A DNA stretch of 24,076 nt from Hypsibius dujardini (GCA_001579985.1 LRSR01008944.1:1-24076); one strand, 5' to 3'. Counted from the first letter of the stretch, positions 10,735 through 20,057 are shown. Translations and numbers: made by a program. Notes: a model not told the origin generated them from the letters alone.

Positions 10735-12140
10735 ATGTCGCGGAGGAATGAATCAAAGTCGTCAAGGAGTCAAGGAGCGTCCTCCTCCTCTGCATCCTCC
10801 CGACCGACAGAACTGCAGATCGATGCAGGAATAATGGACAAACTGAAGCACATCGATACTTTGTACGTGCAGTATTCTATTTTACTGTTACTTGTATACA
10901 GTTCTTATGATTAGATGGTGGAAAATTTTTCAATGCAGTTACGAAGCACCGCCGCCGGGATTTATCAAGGAGGACGAAGAGCGCCCGGAAGACTCTATTC
11001 CAAATCTGCCTCAGAATCGCGATGCGAGAGATTTCCTTGCTACGGCACCGTCGAAAGGCCTTTGGGTTGGTTGGTGTGCTGCTCTATCGCTCTAGGCAAT
11101 TAGGCGTTATTTCATGATAAAATTTTGTTTGTTGTTACAGATGCCCCTAGGTAACGTACATGCCGTTACGGGTATTACGTATTACTATGGTGTACGAGTC
11201 ATAGGTCTATGGCCTATCAGATCATGTGGAGTTTGGTCCGTTTTAATTTTTATCCTTTTTTCCAGGAAAAGAAGTTAAGGTGATGCAATGTGAGTGGAGT
11301 TTGCTTTGACATGAGAGCGCTTGATTGGTCGATTGCGCTTTTAATTACATGGAATATGACGTCTGACTGATTGACTGAGATTGACTGATTGATTGACTGA
11401 TTGATTGACTGATTGATTGACTGATTGATTGACTGATTGATTGACTGATTGTTCATCAACCTTCCCTGTCCCTACTGGTCTGCGGGAACCCTGCAGAAGT
11501 CATCAATATTGGCTTGATGAAAATTTTAACTAAGCTTGAAATTTTCCTGGGTTCCATGAGATTTGGCTGTTTCTGACAATTCCCTCAGCTGAAAAATGAT
11601 ATTTTGTTGTATTCTTGGGTTTAACTTTGTAGTTGGCACTATTATTGATGTGCTGTAGATGAGCCGACGGTCTGTTTCGCAGGTTGGAAATGCAAGACGT
11701 ACGGGCACCGGTCAGGAGATAAGGAGTGTCCACTATTTTATACTGGGAACAGAGATATTGAAAAATTTCGCTTTATGCACGAGGTTAGTTAGTTTGACGT
11801 TTATCTTGCAGAGCCGAATATTGCTTTATCTGTTTTTTTGACGTAAAAATTTTGTTCTTCACAGGATCCAATGCACGCGTTTGTTCAGCAACGAAAGCAT
11901 GAGAACAAAAAAGAAAGGATCAAGCAGTTGCAGTCCCTTCTGATGTCTTCAAGCTCCGAATCGGAATCCGGTGCACCAAAAGACACATCAAAAGCTGAAC
12001 GAAAGAAGAGAAAAAGCAAAAAGAAGAGAGGTTCCGATGAGGAAGCAGACTCGAGTAATCGTTCGGATAAGAAGAAACACAAGAAGGAGAAGAAGAAAAA
12101 GCATCATCGAAGTGAGAAACGATCTCGGTCGCGGTCATAG
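10735..12140 (+). CDS. RP9: RP9 / PAP-1 homolog, splicing-associated zinc-knuckle protein
   Basis: Six exons (10735-10862, 10939-11065, 11141-11150, 11266-11289, 11683-11783, 11865-12140) join in phase to 221 aa, the same length I recall for human RP9. Conserved blocks are YEAPPPGFIKEDE, ARDFLATAPSKGLW, MPLGKEVKVMQ, then a zinc-knuckle-like CWKCKTYGHRSGDKEC, FRFMHEDPM and a coiled ERIKQLQSLL. A Ser-rich acidic stretch and a Lys/Arg/Ser-rich tail (KKHKKEKKKKHH, RSRSRS) follow. In mammals RP9 is a nuclear protein that binds the kinase PIM1 and the U2AF-associated splicing machinery, and it is mutated in retinitis pigmentosa. The exon 4-5 junction splits the first zinc-ligand cysteine codon. Two exons are exceptionally small (10 and 24 nt). 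Confidence 0.95.
11141..11150 (+). other. 10-nt micro-exon of RP9
   Basis: ATGCCCCTAG is flanked by a good acceptor (TTGTTGTTACAG) and the donor GTAACG. It supplies Met-Pro-Leu plus the first base of Gly. Without it the conserved RP9 segment KGLW-MPLG-KEVK is broken and the frame shifts. This makes the exon well supported despite its size. Confidence 0.9.
11266..11289 (+). other. 24-nt micro-exon of RP9
   Basis: It is preceded by TTTTTTCCAG and followed by GTGAGT, and encodes the rest of Gly plus KEVKVMQ and the first base of Cys. It is required to reach the zinc-knuckle exon in frame. Confidence 0.9.
11363..11451. repeat. 12-bp GATTGATTGACT tandem repeat
   Basis: About seven copies of a GACTGATTGATT unit lie in intron 4 of RP9 (11290-11682). 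The related minus-strand CAAT/AATCAATC words are scattered through other introns of this window (9575-9590, 9825-9865, 18770-18880). Confidence 0.9.
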
Positions 12141-12695
12141 TGCGTAATATTCACCGGAGTTTAAAGTTTCAACTTGACCAAAGCCACCCCCCCTTGTACC
12201 TCATGCCGAAAAGCGTTGTCATCGCAAACACTCAGTGTGTTTTGAACTTGTTGGTACTTTGCCTTTTGAGCAGACTATCAAACTCCATTTTCAAGTCTTG
12301 ACAACTTAAGCGCTCTGTTCATGTTGTTCCACATCGTTCCACATCGACATGTATAGTTTAACCGGATAAACAGTTGTTTGCCTGGCCTTATCGCAGCTCC
12401 AACCCTCGACGGCAACGTAATTTGCCTGATTGCCTGGACAATGTCTGAAATCACCTGTTGAACTAGTGTGGGTGAAACCGTCGTCTCGCGGCGAACAATA
12501 GCCTGAATTTTCTAGCCACGTTTGTTCTGCTTATCGCATCCCAAGAAGGAGGCGTTATGTAAGGTGTTGTGACCTGGATGGAGTGCAGACAGGTATATAA
12601 GGACGCGACGGGGCAGCTAAACTTTCGTCCTCTCTTTTCCGTTCTTCCTTGATTTTTTCGACTCATCAGACCTCTACCCCAACACCTCGCACGCA
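12141..12695. other. RP9 3' UTR and FABP promoter/5' UTR
   Basis: There is no coding frame. The left part should be the RP9 3' UTR; I see no canonical AATAAA. The right part has the FABP core promoter. A small duplication TGTTCCACATCG / CGTTCCACATCG lies near 12323-12346. Confidence 0.5.
12594..12600 (+). promoter_or_regulatory. TATA box of the FABP gene
   Basis: TATATAA lies 102 nt upstream of the FABP start codon in otherwise GC-rich sequence, which predicts a transcription start near 12625 and a 5' UTR of about 70 nt. A strong TATA box suits an abundantly expressed small protein. Confidence 0.75.
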
Positions 12696-13212
12696 ATGGC
12701 TCCCCAAGTCGCTGGAAAGTACGAGTTCGTCTCGGGAGAGAACTTCGAGTCCTACCTGAAGGCCACCGGTCTGTCTGATGAGCATGTTGAGATTGGCAAA
12801 CAGTTGAAGGTAAGGTGGAGTTTAAGCAGACCAACTTGCCTTCTTCCGTGTCTCGGTTCTTTGTTAACAATGATTTTTCCCCTCAGCCTACCATCGAGAT
12901 CTCCCAGAACGGCGAGGAATGGACCCTGGACATCCAGACTGAGGTCATGACCAAGAAGGTTACCTTCAAGCTTGGAACCGAGTTCAGCGAGACCACCCCC
13001 TCTGGCAAGACCGTCAAGTCGATCATCCGGAAAGAGGGAGACAAGTTGGTCCAGACACAGACATTTGAGAACGGATTCAAGCCGACCATCGATCTCGAAT
13101 TCAGCGACTCTGGCCTGACAATGGTAAGACGACCATAGGAGTACATTGGACAGCCAAACAGTTAACAACGGAAACAGACAAAAGCCAGCCAGCCAGACGG
13201 GCAAACAGATTA

Positions 13213-13243
<31 letters not shown>

Positions 13244-13429
13244 GGCAGACAGACAGTTAAATCGATCAAAATCAGAACAATTTGCACAAGCTGGAAAGAT
13301 TTCATCCGTATATACATAATTAACCGGATACATTTAACGCTAAGCTAGTTCCTGTTTCAACAACCATTCTGTTTTCAGACTTACACTTGGCCCGCTGGAA
13401 AGACTGTCCGCAACTACAAGCGCGTTTAG
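12696..13429 (+). CDS. cytosolic fatty-acid-binding protein (FABP/CRABP family)
   Basis: Three exons (12696-12809, 12887-13123, 13379-13429) splice at phase 0 into 133 aa, the standard FABP length. The N-terminus has the family signature GKYEFVSGENFESYLKA. Then come alternating beta strands (PTIEISQNGEEW, KVTFKLGTEFSET, KSIIRKEGDKLVQTQ) and a C-terminal RNYKRV carrying the Arg-x-Tyr pair that holds the ligand carboxylate. There is no signal peptide, so this is an intracellular lipid carrier and not one of the secreted FABP-like proteins. Two introns are present where vertebrate genes have three. Codon use is noticeably biased to C-ending codons, as expected for high expression. The subtype (fatty acid versus retinoid) cannot be told from sequence. 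Confidence 0.95.
13213..13257. repeat. (CAGA)n microsatellite
   Basis: A CAGACAGA run with minor interruptions lies in intron 2 of the FABP gene (13124-13378). Confidence 0.9.
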
Positions 13430-13537
13430 ATTTTGACTCTATGATTGCTTACTTGGATCTTGTAATTGCCTGATGTCGCCATCTAAGAATTACGATCCTT
13501 CTTATTAAGATTTGTGGGTGTTTGAACGGAAAAGAGG

Positions 13538-13543
13538 AATAAA
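13538..13543 (+). terminator. poly(A) signal of the FABP gene
   Basis: AATAAA lies about 110 nt after the stop codon and is followed by an A-rich stretch. It ends the gene about 150 bp before the stop codon of the convergent kelch gene. Confidence 0.8.
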
Positions 13544-13700
13544 AAACTAAAAAAAATGGGACGTCTTTTTGGCGACTGGCTTCATGCAGGGCCTCGTACA
13601 AAGGTTTGAGAATCTATTGAAAACAGGAAGGTCACGGAGGGCGTTTATGCCGAGCTGAGATGGCGGTAAGTTCTCATTTTAGCACAGCACTACTCGTAGG

Positions 13701-16700
13701 CTAGGCGGCAACCGTGTAGTTCCACAGGCCCGGCGGTACTGCGGGTCCTGATCTCCAGTTGCCGGACCGTTCGTCATATACCTCCGAGTCGAAAAAGATG
13801 CCATCCACTCCGTGAAATCCACCAAACACGAAAATCTGGTTCCCAGAGCTGGCTGCTGCAAAATCTCGTCGTGGTTTTGCCATTCGTCTGGTGAAGACCC
13901 ATCTATTCGTATCGGCGTCAAATGCCTCGCATGTTCGGTACGAATGCCGGCCCCCAGAGCTGAAACAAACTCAATGAAAGTGTGCAAATACAGGTGCCGG
14001 CAGCAAAGTTGGACCAGTTTGCGCGCCATCGCACAGCTGATTGGTTTCTTTTGTAACAACCCATCTCACATTGTTTTTGAGTAAAACCAAGTCAGCCGTT
14101 GTAAAAAACCATTTGTTGACGTTTGAACAATCAACCATGCTTGCTCCAATTAATTCTGAAACGAGGGGCGCCATCTTGGCCCACCATCGAAACGGCCATT
14201 CTCATAGAAAAATAGTCGATGCTTTGTTTGACCTGGCCTTTTCGGTTTCGAAGTCTACTGTCACTCGCGTTATCACGGAATTTGAACGGGAGAAGCGAGG
14301 AATCCTCAAACCAGCAAAAAAGCTCGATCCCCAGTGCCTGCCGTCCAAGCGTACCAAGGATCTCATCAGAAAAGTGAACGCAGCGACGAATGTGGATAAT
14401 CCTCCCACCCTGGACCAAATGACTGAACGGTACGATGTCTCTGAAAGGACAATTCGTCGAGTTTTGAGGGAAAATCTGCAATCGGACTGGTTGAAGAAGA
14501 CCAAAACGCATGCCCTGTCAAACAAGCAAGTGCAGCAGCGTCTTGACTGTGGACCTCGGTTTCTCAAGCTTCTGAGGGTTGATCGATGGAAGTATGTAGT
14601 GTTTTTTAATGAGTTCTGGCAGTCTATGAATGATTGTGGTGGAATCCGGGACTGTTACTACCGGAAAAAGGGAAAACCAGTTCCGGAAAGTCGCACCAAA
14701 AAGTGGAAGCAGACATTCCCCAAAAAGGTGATGTGCGCCGCAGGAGTGTCGTACTGCGGTGCGACGGGCATCTACTTCGTCCCACCGACCAGCGAAGTCA
14801 ATTCAGCGTTCTTCCTCAACAATATCGTGAAGCCAATAGTAGAAAAAGACGTCCCCAGACTCTACCCGGGAGAAAAACACAAAGTCGTCCTCGACTTTGA
14901 TAGAGCTTCCAGTCACACGACGCCTGCGGTTTATTCCTACCTCAAATCATAAAAAGTCAAGTACATCGGGAAAGAGGATTCAATGGCCAACAGCCCTGAC
15001 CTGAGTCCTATGGATTTCGATCCGAACGGGATTTTTAAAAAATCAATTTTTGAGAAAAAACCCAAAGGCATCCCTGTTTTGCAACGTGCAGCGCGCCAGG
15101 TCTGGAAGGAATTCCCACTTAGCGTTTGTCGCTATGTTATGAAATCCTGGAAAGGAAGGGTGATTCAAATGCTAGACGCAAAGGGCTTTCAGATTGAAAA
15201 CGCAAAAAAATTGAATAAAATACACACAACGGTGAAAAACTCGTTTGCGCAAACTGGTCCAACTTTGCTGCCGGCACCTGTACGCTGACAAATGAAATAA
15301 TCTAAAATCAAGTAGCTTTGAGCTTCAACCAATCACAACGTACTAAAAATCTTGCGATCGCAAAACCTCTGACCATTGTGACTGAGGGTACGTTACGAAC
15401 CCAGCGAGCTTGCAGACCGCACAGACAGATCGAGAATTAGCAAGAAGACTTACATCCAAGTGCCACCAATCGCATACGCTCGACCGGTCCTCGTACTGGT
15501 AACCAATCCATGGGAACCACGTGGCGCAGACATTGAAGCTACTCTTGTTGGCTGGGTGTGGTCCAGCAAAAATGCCGCAGTGCTAGCAACGTCCTTTTCT
15601 GCAATACAGACAAATTTACATTAAGATCTGCATGCGATACGGTAATATGCCTGCAAGGTCCATACCGTCGTATCCACCGCAAGTCAACACTGACGTCCCT
15701 GTAGGCGTGATTGCAACTTGAGAAAGGTTCCCATTCCATATTCGATTAGGATTAGTAGTCTCCGAATAAGAAGGCAACAGACTAAAGACTCGGCTCCTGA
15801 TGAGAAAATCGATTATTTTGAACCAAAAGTTATAGACTAGTCTATAGTTCGAGTACTCGAACCAAAAACCGTTCCGCATATCAACGAGCCGTAATTAAGA
15901 CTCACTTTACGTTTGACTTTGAAATTTTGCGGTTGACCTAATTACATGAAACAAATAATATACGTTGGATTATGCAATAACATAAAATCCAAAAATGAGC
16001 ACCGTCATTCATTATCTCGGAACCTATATTAAAAATCTTGCTAACCTGTTGCACGGGATCTCCGCTGCAGAAGATCGCTGCATGTTCGTTTTTAGTGACA
16101 GCAAGTCCGTTGATGAAGAGAGGCTCGGAGAAACTGGACGGCCACTCACTCCATTCCTGGCTGGAGAGGTCGAAGCTGTGGAATTAAATCTTCAAGTTAA
16201 CGTCACTCGTTTTTTTGCACTCGCGGCGGGTATTTAGAACTGACCGGTTGATTTTCTGCGAAAACTCTGTCGTAACACCGTCGTGCCCCGCGACTACGTA
16301 TAGACCGCCGTCACTGATCACAGCGCCGCAGCAGACTGTGAACCCCCGGGGAATTTGGGTGAGAGTTGTCCAACATTCCTGTCGAAGGTTTAGCTCGTAC
16401 ACAGTCCGGCATGTCTCGTCGGTAAATAACTGATATCCCCCTGCCAAAACATGTAAGGAAAGGGATGTTATAGTTACGTTACATAATACGCACACTTACA
16501 TTTATATTATACACATACGTGCACTTTGAATTGCACTGTAAAATGTAAATTATTAATGAAGTATAGAAAAAAGTTATTATTCATTTTACTACACGATGTA
16601 TTACTTTATTCCATCTGATGGTTGATATACACGGACTTGTCGACTAAGTAAAAGTTGGACTTCTCGAGGGACTATAGCGAATGTTTTGGCCGTGACCAAC

Positions 16701-16729
16701 TTACCAACAAGGTATATTTTGGGATCCAT
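13701..16729 (-). CDS. kelch-repeat (beta-propeller) protein
   Basis: The minus-strand exons are 16705-16729 (25 nt, start ATG), 16245-16440, 16046-16175, 15666 to about 15796 (or 15759), 15454-15598 and 13701-13959, giving about 282-294 aa. Six kelch blades are visible, each with a diglycine (or AG/SG) and a downstream aromatic: LVGGYQLF, LYVVAGHDG, IFCSGDP, LTCGGYDE, AYAIGGTW and FVFGGFHG. There is no BTB or BACK domain; the first ATG lies directly before blade 1. The protein is therefore a kelch-only propeller, probably a protein-interaction scaffold or adaptor. All junctions close in phase except exon 3 to 4. The acceptor at 15796 keeps blade 3 at normal size but mismatches the phase of the donor at 16045. 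The acceptor at 15759 fits the phase but shortens the blade. A missed micro-exon is possible. The last intron carries a DNA transposon. Confidence 0.88.
13991..14024 (+). repeat. left terminal inverted repeat of the maT element
   Basis: It is 34 bp and identical to the reverse complement of 15247-15280. A TA dinucleotide precedes it. Confidence 0.97.
14137..15288 (+). pseudogene. defective maT-like transposase
   Basis: The frame from the ATG at 14137 is continuous to 15288 except for one in-frame TAA at 14950-14952. An N-terminal helix-turn-helix region (roughly residues 5-120, with SHRKIVDALF and DVSERTIRRVLRE) is followed by an RNase H-like catalytic domain. The first catalytic Asp position is Asn158 (VVFFNEFW). 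The second is Asp255 (FDRASSH). The third is Asp293 (SPDLSPMDF), after 37 intervening residues counting the stop as one, hence DD37D as in the maT group. The nonsense codon lies between the second and third catalytic residues, and the first Asp is lost, so the product should be inactive. The frame has no stop before the right TIR and ends 8 nt outside the element. Confidence 0.93.
15247..15280 (-). repeat. right terminal inverted repeat of the maT element
   Basis: It is 34 bp, a perfect inverted copy of 13991-14024, and is followed by TA. The transposase frame reads through it. Confidence 0.97.
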
Positions 16730-17370
16730 TTCAATCCGTAATGTAGACTGACCTCTGTAGCCAAACAAGTATTTGTTCGATTACAACAGCTGTATGCTGT
16801 AATAAAGTGAAAGCATACCGATGCAGGAAGAACCGCCTAAAGAAAAGCCTGTTGGTCAGGTCGCTTAAGCAAACCAAGCCTGAGAGAAATATTGATACTG
16901 TTGAAACTAAAAAATACTTCGTTTAAACCACGATTTGAAAATCTTGAAAATCAATCAAGCGTGAAGAACTGAAACAAACTTGATTGAGTAGACGAGTCTA
17001 GTACTGAGTATTGAACATGCTGAACTTCCCCGTAACTCGCTGAAGGAGATCTGTATTCGGTGTCAAAGTTCACCGATAGCAACTGACTGAATTGAACCGT
17101 GAACTGCTAGTACGTGAAGAACGAGAGAATTTTGGAGAGCAAAAATTGCACGTACGGCTGTTTCATAAAATTAAAACGAGGCTTAATTGAATATATAATC
17201 GAAACTGAGAATTCCTTTAATGTCCCATCCGTATCTTGCAATAAAAAGACAAATCGTGCAGTGCATACAACGCAATCGCTGGGCATTCGAAAAAGAAGGA
17301 AGACGAGAAAAGTATGAACCCAAACTGCCACAATCCATCGAAGTAACACGATTTCGAATTGGCGAGATAA
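16730..17370. other. intergenic between kelch start and HTH-homeodomain gene end
   Basis: This 640-bp AT-rich stretch should hold the kelch promoter and the 3' UTR of the next gene. A minus-strand ATTAAA (TTTAAT near 17215-17220) is a possible poly(A) signal. Open frames here are AT-rich and featureless. Confidence 0.5.
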
Positions 17371-19221
17371 CTACATCATCAAATTCGAAACAAACACCGG
17401 TGCATCCTGGGTGTTGAAGTCATGCGGGACCTCAGTGACGATGGTAGTTTCCTCCACCGTGACCGCAGGAGTCACGCTGTTCAGTTTCCTTTTATGGCGC
17501 GCCGTGTTGTGAAACCTGCATCGTTAAAAAAGAGGCCTAAAGGGGACCATCAATTATTTTCAGCTCGCGGGAAGGACAAACGTACCAGTAGATGATCTGG
17601 GCAGGAGTCAGACCGAGGACTGTGGACAGCTTCTTCGCTCGCTGATCTCCACATACCGGGCTTTCTTCATAAACTTTTTCTACAGCAATCAAAACGATAA
17701 AAGTAAGATAAACTACATATCGATGTAAGTTTGGTTGCTAAATTCGCACCCAGAAGTTCGATTTGAAGTTGATCCTTTTTTTGAGGGATTCTGCGGCTGG
17801 CCTTTCGCAGCTGAGCGGCCTCTTGGTCAGCCACAACCTGCGCCAACTCCGGCTCGATGTTAGCCTCTCCACCGAACACGTCGCTGATCGCCGCGGCCAC
17901 AACATCATGACCTGGTTCCACTGCTATTCCTGCAATAAAAAACAACCACTTGCACAACTTACACACCTGGCAAAACTCTTGCACTGACCGAATTAAGCAG
18001 TTCAACTCCAGGCTGTGTACAACACCATGCGTCGAACGAGTGTAATGGCTTGATTCGATCAGCGCAAGGTGTGTACGAACTTGGGAACACAAAAGCCACA
18101 ACCGTTGTTTTCTAATACGGCGCTGTTTATGAACTCCCGAAATGCTTCACAAATTCAAGACATAAGCAGGTTCAATTACCTGGAACTTTCAGTTTGACAA
18201 GCAGCTCGTGCGCTTCCTCTCTGGTCAAACCGGCTTTCAAGAACGCCTTCGTGGACTCCTTCACCGCCCGCTGCACCAAGGTCAGCTTGGGCTTCTGCTT
18301 CCACACGCTCGGTCCCATCAGCAACGTGCTGGTCGTTACTGTCTTCAGTATTGCCGGGTTCTGAATGGCGTTTAGGTCGATACTAGTTGCCACTGGTATG
18401 GCGCTTCCTTGCTTCTTCTGGATTGTGCTGGCAATCACAGTCAAATCGGGATCCTCAAACTCGGGATCGGCAATCTCATTGGATCTCAGCTGGATTTTCT
18501 TGGGGCTCAGCAGATGCAGCAGGTGGAGCGGGATCTGTCGATTTGAGGCGTGCCGCTTGACGAAACCGTTGCGCCACGAATAGGTAAACGGACAACGGAT
18601 ACCTTTAAGAATTAACAGTTGATGAATAATTCTTCGCAAGTCACAAAAGTTTCATCGTAATAAATAACTTTTGAAAAAGAAGGAAATTTTGGAGTATCAA
18701 GTTCACTTAATGCGTCATCAAACAAATCAATGGATTAAACGCCTGCTTCACCGAAATATTCGCCAATCAATTGAAATTACAGACAATCAATGAATAGACG
18801 CACCAATGAACCGATGATCAAGCAATCAATCACACATGAAATTTAAAAGGGGCCAGTTATTCAAACTAATCAATCAACCAAAGGAAGCTAGATACACCAG
18901 ACGCCATTCAACTCTCGCTCCCTTACCACGTTCAGCTGCAAAATTTCCCATCAAATTGCGCAGATCCCGATACTTTCCTCGAAAAGTCTTATTGGCAACC
19001 AAAAAGTCCACCAGGTAGGTTTCCTCGGCCGGCGACAGCAGAGTGGCCAGTTTTCTTGGCCGCTTCTCGATACCGTGGTTGCGGAGGATGCGTCGAATAT
19101 TCGTCTCCGATATTTTCACCTCGTCTGCGATCACGCGATGTGGCGCACCACCCTGATAGCGTTCCCTGATGGTTTCCACCAACTCCGGCGTGACTTTGGA
19201 GTGAGGGCCACGTTTTCCCAT
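17371..19221 (-). CDS. transposase-like HTH plus homeodomain DNA-binding protein
   Basis: Five exons (18927-19221, 18180-18602, 17750-17929, 17586-17679, 17371-17515) close in phase to 378 aa. Residues 1-60 form a homeodomain-like helix-turn-helix of the transposase type (PHRVIADEVKISETNIRRIL). Residues 60-125 look like a second HTH of the CENP-B/pogo kind (SPAEETYLVDFL to SWRNGFVKRH). The middle is Lys/Leu-rich, with REEAHELLVKLKVP. Residues 285-341 align without gaps to a homeodomain: helix 1 IELLEKVYEE, helix 2 QRAKKLSTVL, helix 3 LTPAQIIYWFHNTARHKRK. Trp48, Phe49 and the DNA-contacting Asn51 are present, but Arg53 is Ala. An intron splits the Trp48 codon. It is probably a nuclear transcription or chromatin factor with a domesticated transposon DNA-binding region. 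I do not recognise a named ortholog. A MITE copy lies in intron 3. Confidence 0.87.
17965..18074 (-). mobile_element. MITE copy A, in intron 2 of the HTH-homeodomain gene
   Basis: The sequence is a reverse-oriented copy of the element at 23682-23798. The core 18011-18049 matches the reverse complement of 23714-23752 at 37 of 39 positions. The left terminal repeat starts ACCTGGCAAAACTCTTGC. The right terminal repeat has lost about 11 bp relative to copy B. It is non-coding and lies within the intron 17930-18179. Confidence 0.85.
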
Positions 19222-20032
19222 GTTGAAAGCTGGGAAGACACGTCAATAGCAAAGCAAACGAGGCAAGCAAGGAAATGTGGTTTGTTGATCACGTTCGCTG
19301 TAGTAGTGCAAGCGCACGCCGTCTGTAATTCCACAGTTCCACTTCCGGACTGCTTGGAATCCCATTTCTTTTGGAATTGGATTACAGTACTTGGGTAGGG
19401 AATCCCGTATAAGCCCTAAAGTACAGTAAAATACGATCCACCCGATATGAGAATTTTTTTCTCAGATCCAGTAATCCCTATCCTGAGAAAGAATTCTGAC
19501 AAATGTTGGATGCTATGGGCTTGTTAGTGAGGACTGCACGTTCTTTGAGTCCGTGCAGAGCACGGAACGGACTACAAAGAATGAGTACAATAGAGGGCGG
19601 GGAATGGGCAAACGGGGCAAAAGGGGCGGGGCAAGGAGTTTTTTTCAACAATCGAACAATCAACCGCCTGACCACCCCCTGCTCCGCCTCTTTTGCCCAT
19701 ACCCCGGACCCTCCAGCATACTCAATCTTGTCGTTGATTGTACAACCATCTCCTTTGTACGGTCCTGCAACATCATTGCAAGTTCTAACATTTGGCCATC
19801 CGATACGCGGCCCTTCTGTTTTCCGTGGAGTGCTTAGTTGCTCATTCCTTCTCCTTGCCTCTTGTAATAACCTAGCATTAACCTACCTACTCCATACCAC
19901 CCGTCATTATAGCTCTTCTTGACCTTCAGTATCTCATACCACTTTTTGGGTACAACTGTATGTAGTACATTGTACTTCGCATACAATAATAGTTAATTAT
20001 ATGGCACTCAAAAAACATCATTAAAAAGGTAC
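19222..20032. other. intergenic, HTH-homeodomain gene upstream region
   Basis: This region of about 810 bp should hold that gene's promoter. It contains two imperfect inverted repeats. TTCTTTGAGTCCGT (19541-19554) is mirrored at 19567-19581. A G-rich block with GGGCAAAAGGGGCGGGG-like sequence (about 19612-19637) is mirrored by a C-rich block (about 19676-19704). Open frames of about 90-140 codons cross it on the plus strand but show no domain and are biased by these repeats. Confidence 0.45.
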
Positions 20033-20038
20033 TTTATT
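20033..20038 (-). terminator. poly(A) signal of the chitinase-like gene
   Basis: TTTATT on the plus strand is AATAAA on the gene strand, only about 20 nt after the stop codon (20058-20060). It implies a very short 3' UTR. Confidence 0.75.
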
Positions 20039-20057
20039 CATCATTTTGCAAACCGAA

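Larger units (their letters stand above)
13991..15280 (+). mobile_element. maT-type (DD37D) Tc1/mariner transposon
   Basis: The 1290-bp element has perfect 34-bp terminal inverted repeats (13991-14024 and 15247-15280, starting CAGGTGCCGGCAGCAAAG) and is flanked by a TA duplication (13989-13990 and 15281-15282). Both are hallmarks of the IS630-Tc1-mariner superfamily. It carries one transposase frame on the plus strand, opposite in orientation to the kelch gene whose last intron it occupies. Identical TIRs argue for a fairly recent insertion, although the transposase is already broken. Confidence 0.97.

Noticed and set aside
12696-13429. Tardigrade secreted heat-soluble (SAHS-type) protein
   Set aside because: The fold family is related, but there is no signal peptide and the length and C-terminal RxY fit an ordinary cytosolic FABP.
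16995-17115. Possible further MITE sharing CTAGTAC ends
   Set aside because: The two CTAGTAC words are present, but inward inverted similarity does not extend beyond them.
17107-17349. 80-codon hydrophobic minus-strand frame downstream of the HTH-homeodomain gene
   Set aside because: It lies beyond the stop codon of that gene, is AT-rich, and shows no signal peptide with a mature domain and no splice partners. It is probably 3' UTR.
19503-19922. 139-codon plus-strand frame upstream of the HTH-homeodomain gene
   Set aside because: It crosses two inverted repeats and has biased composition, no domain and no splice or promoter context.
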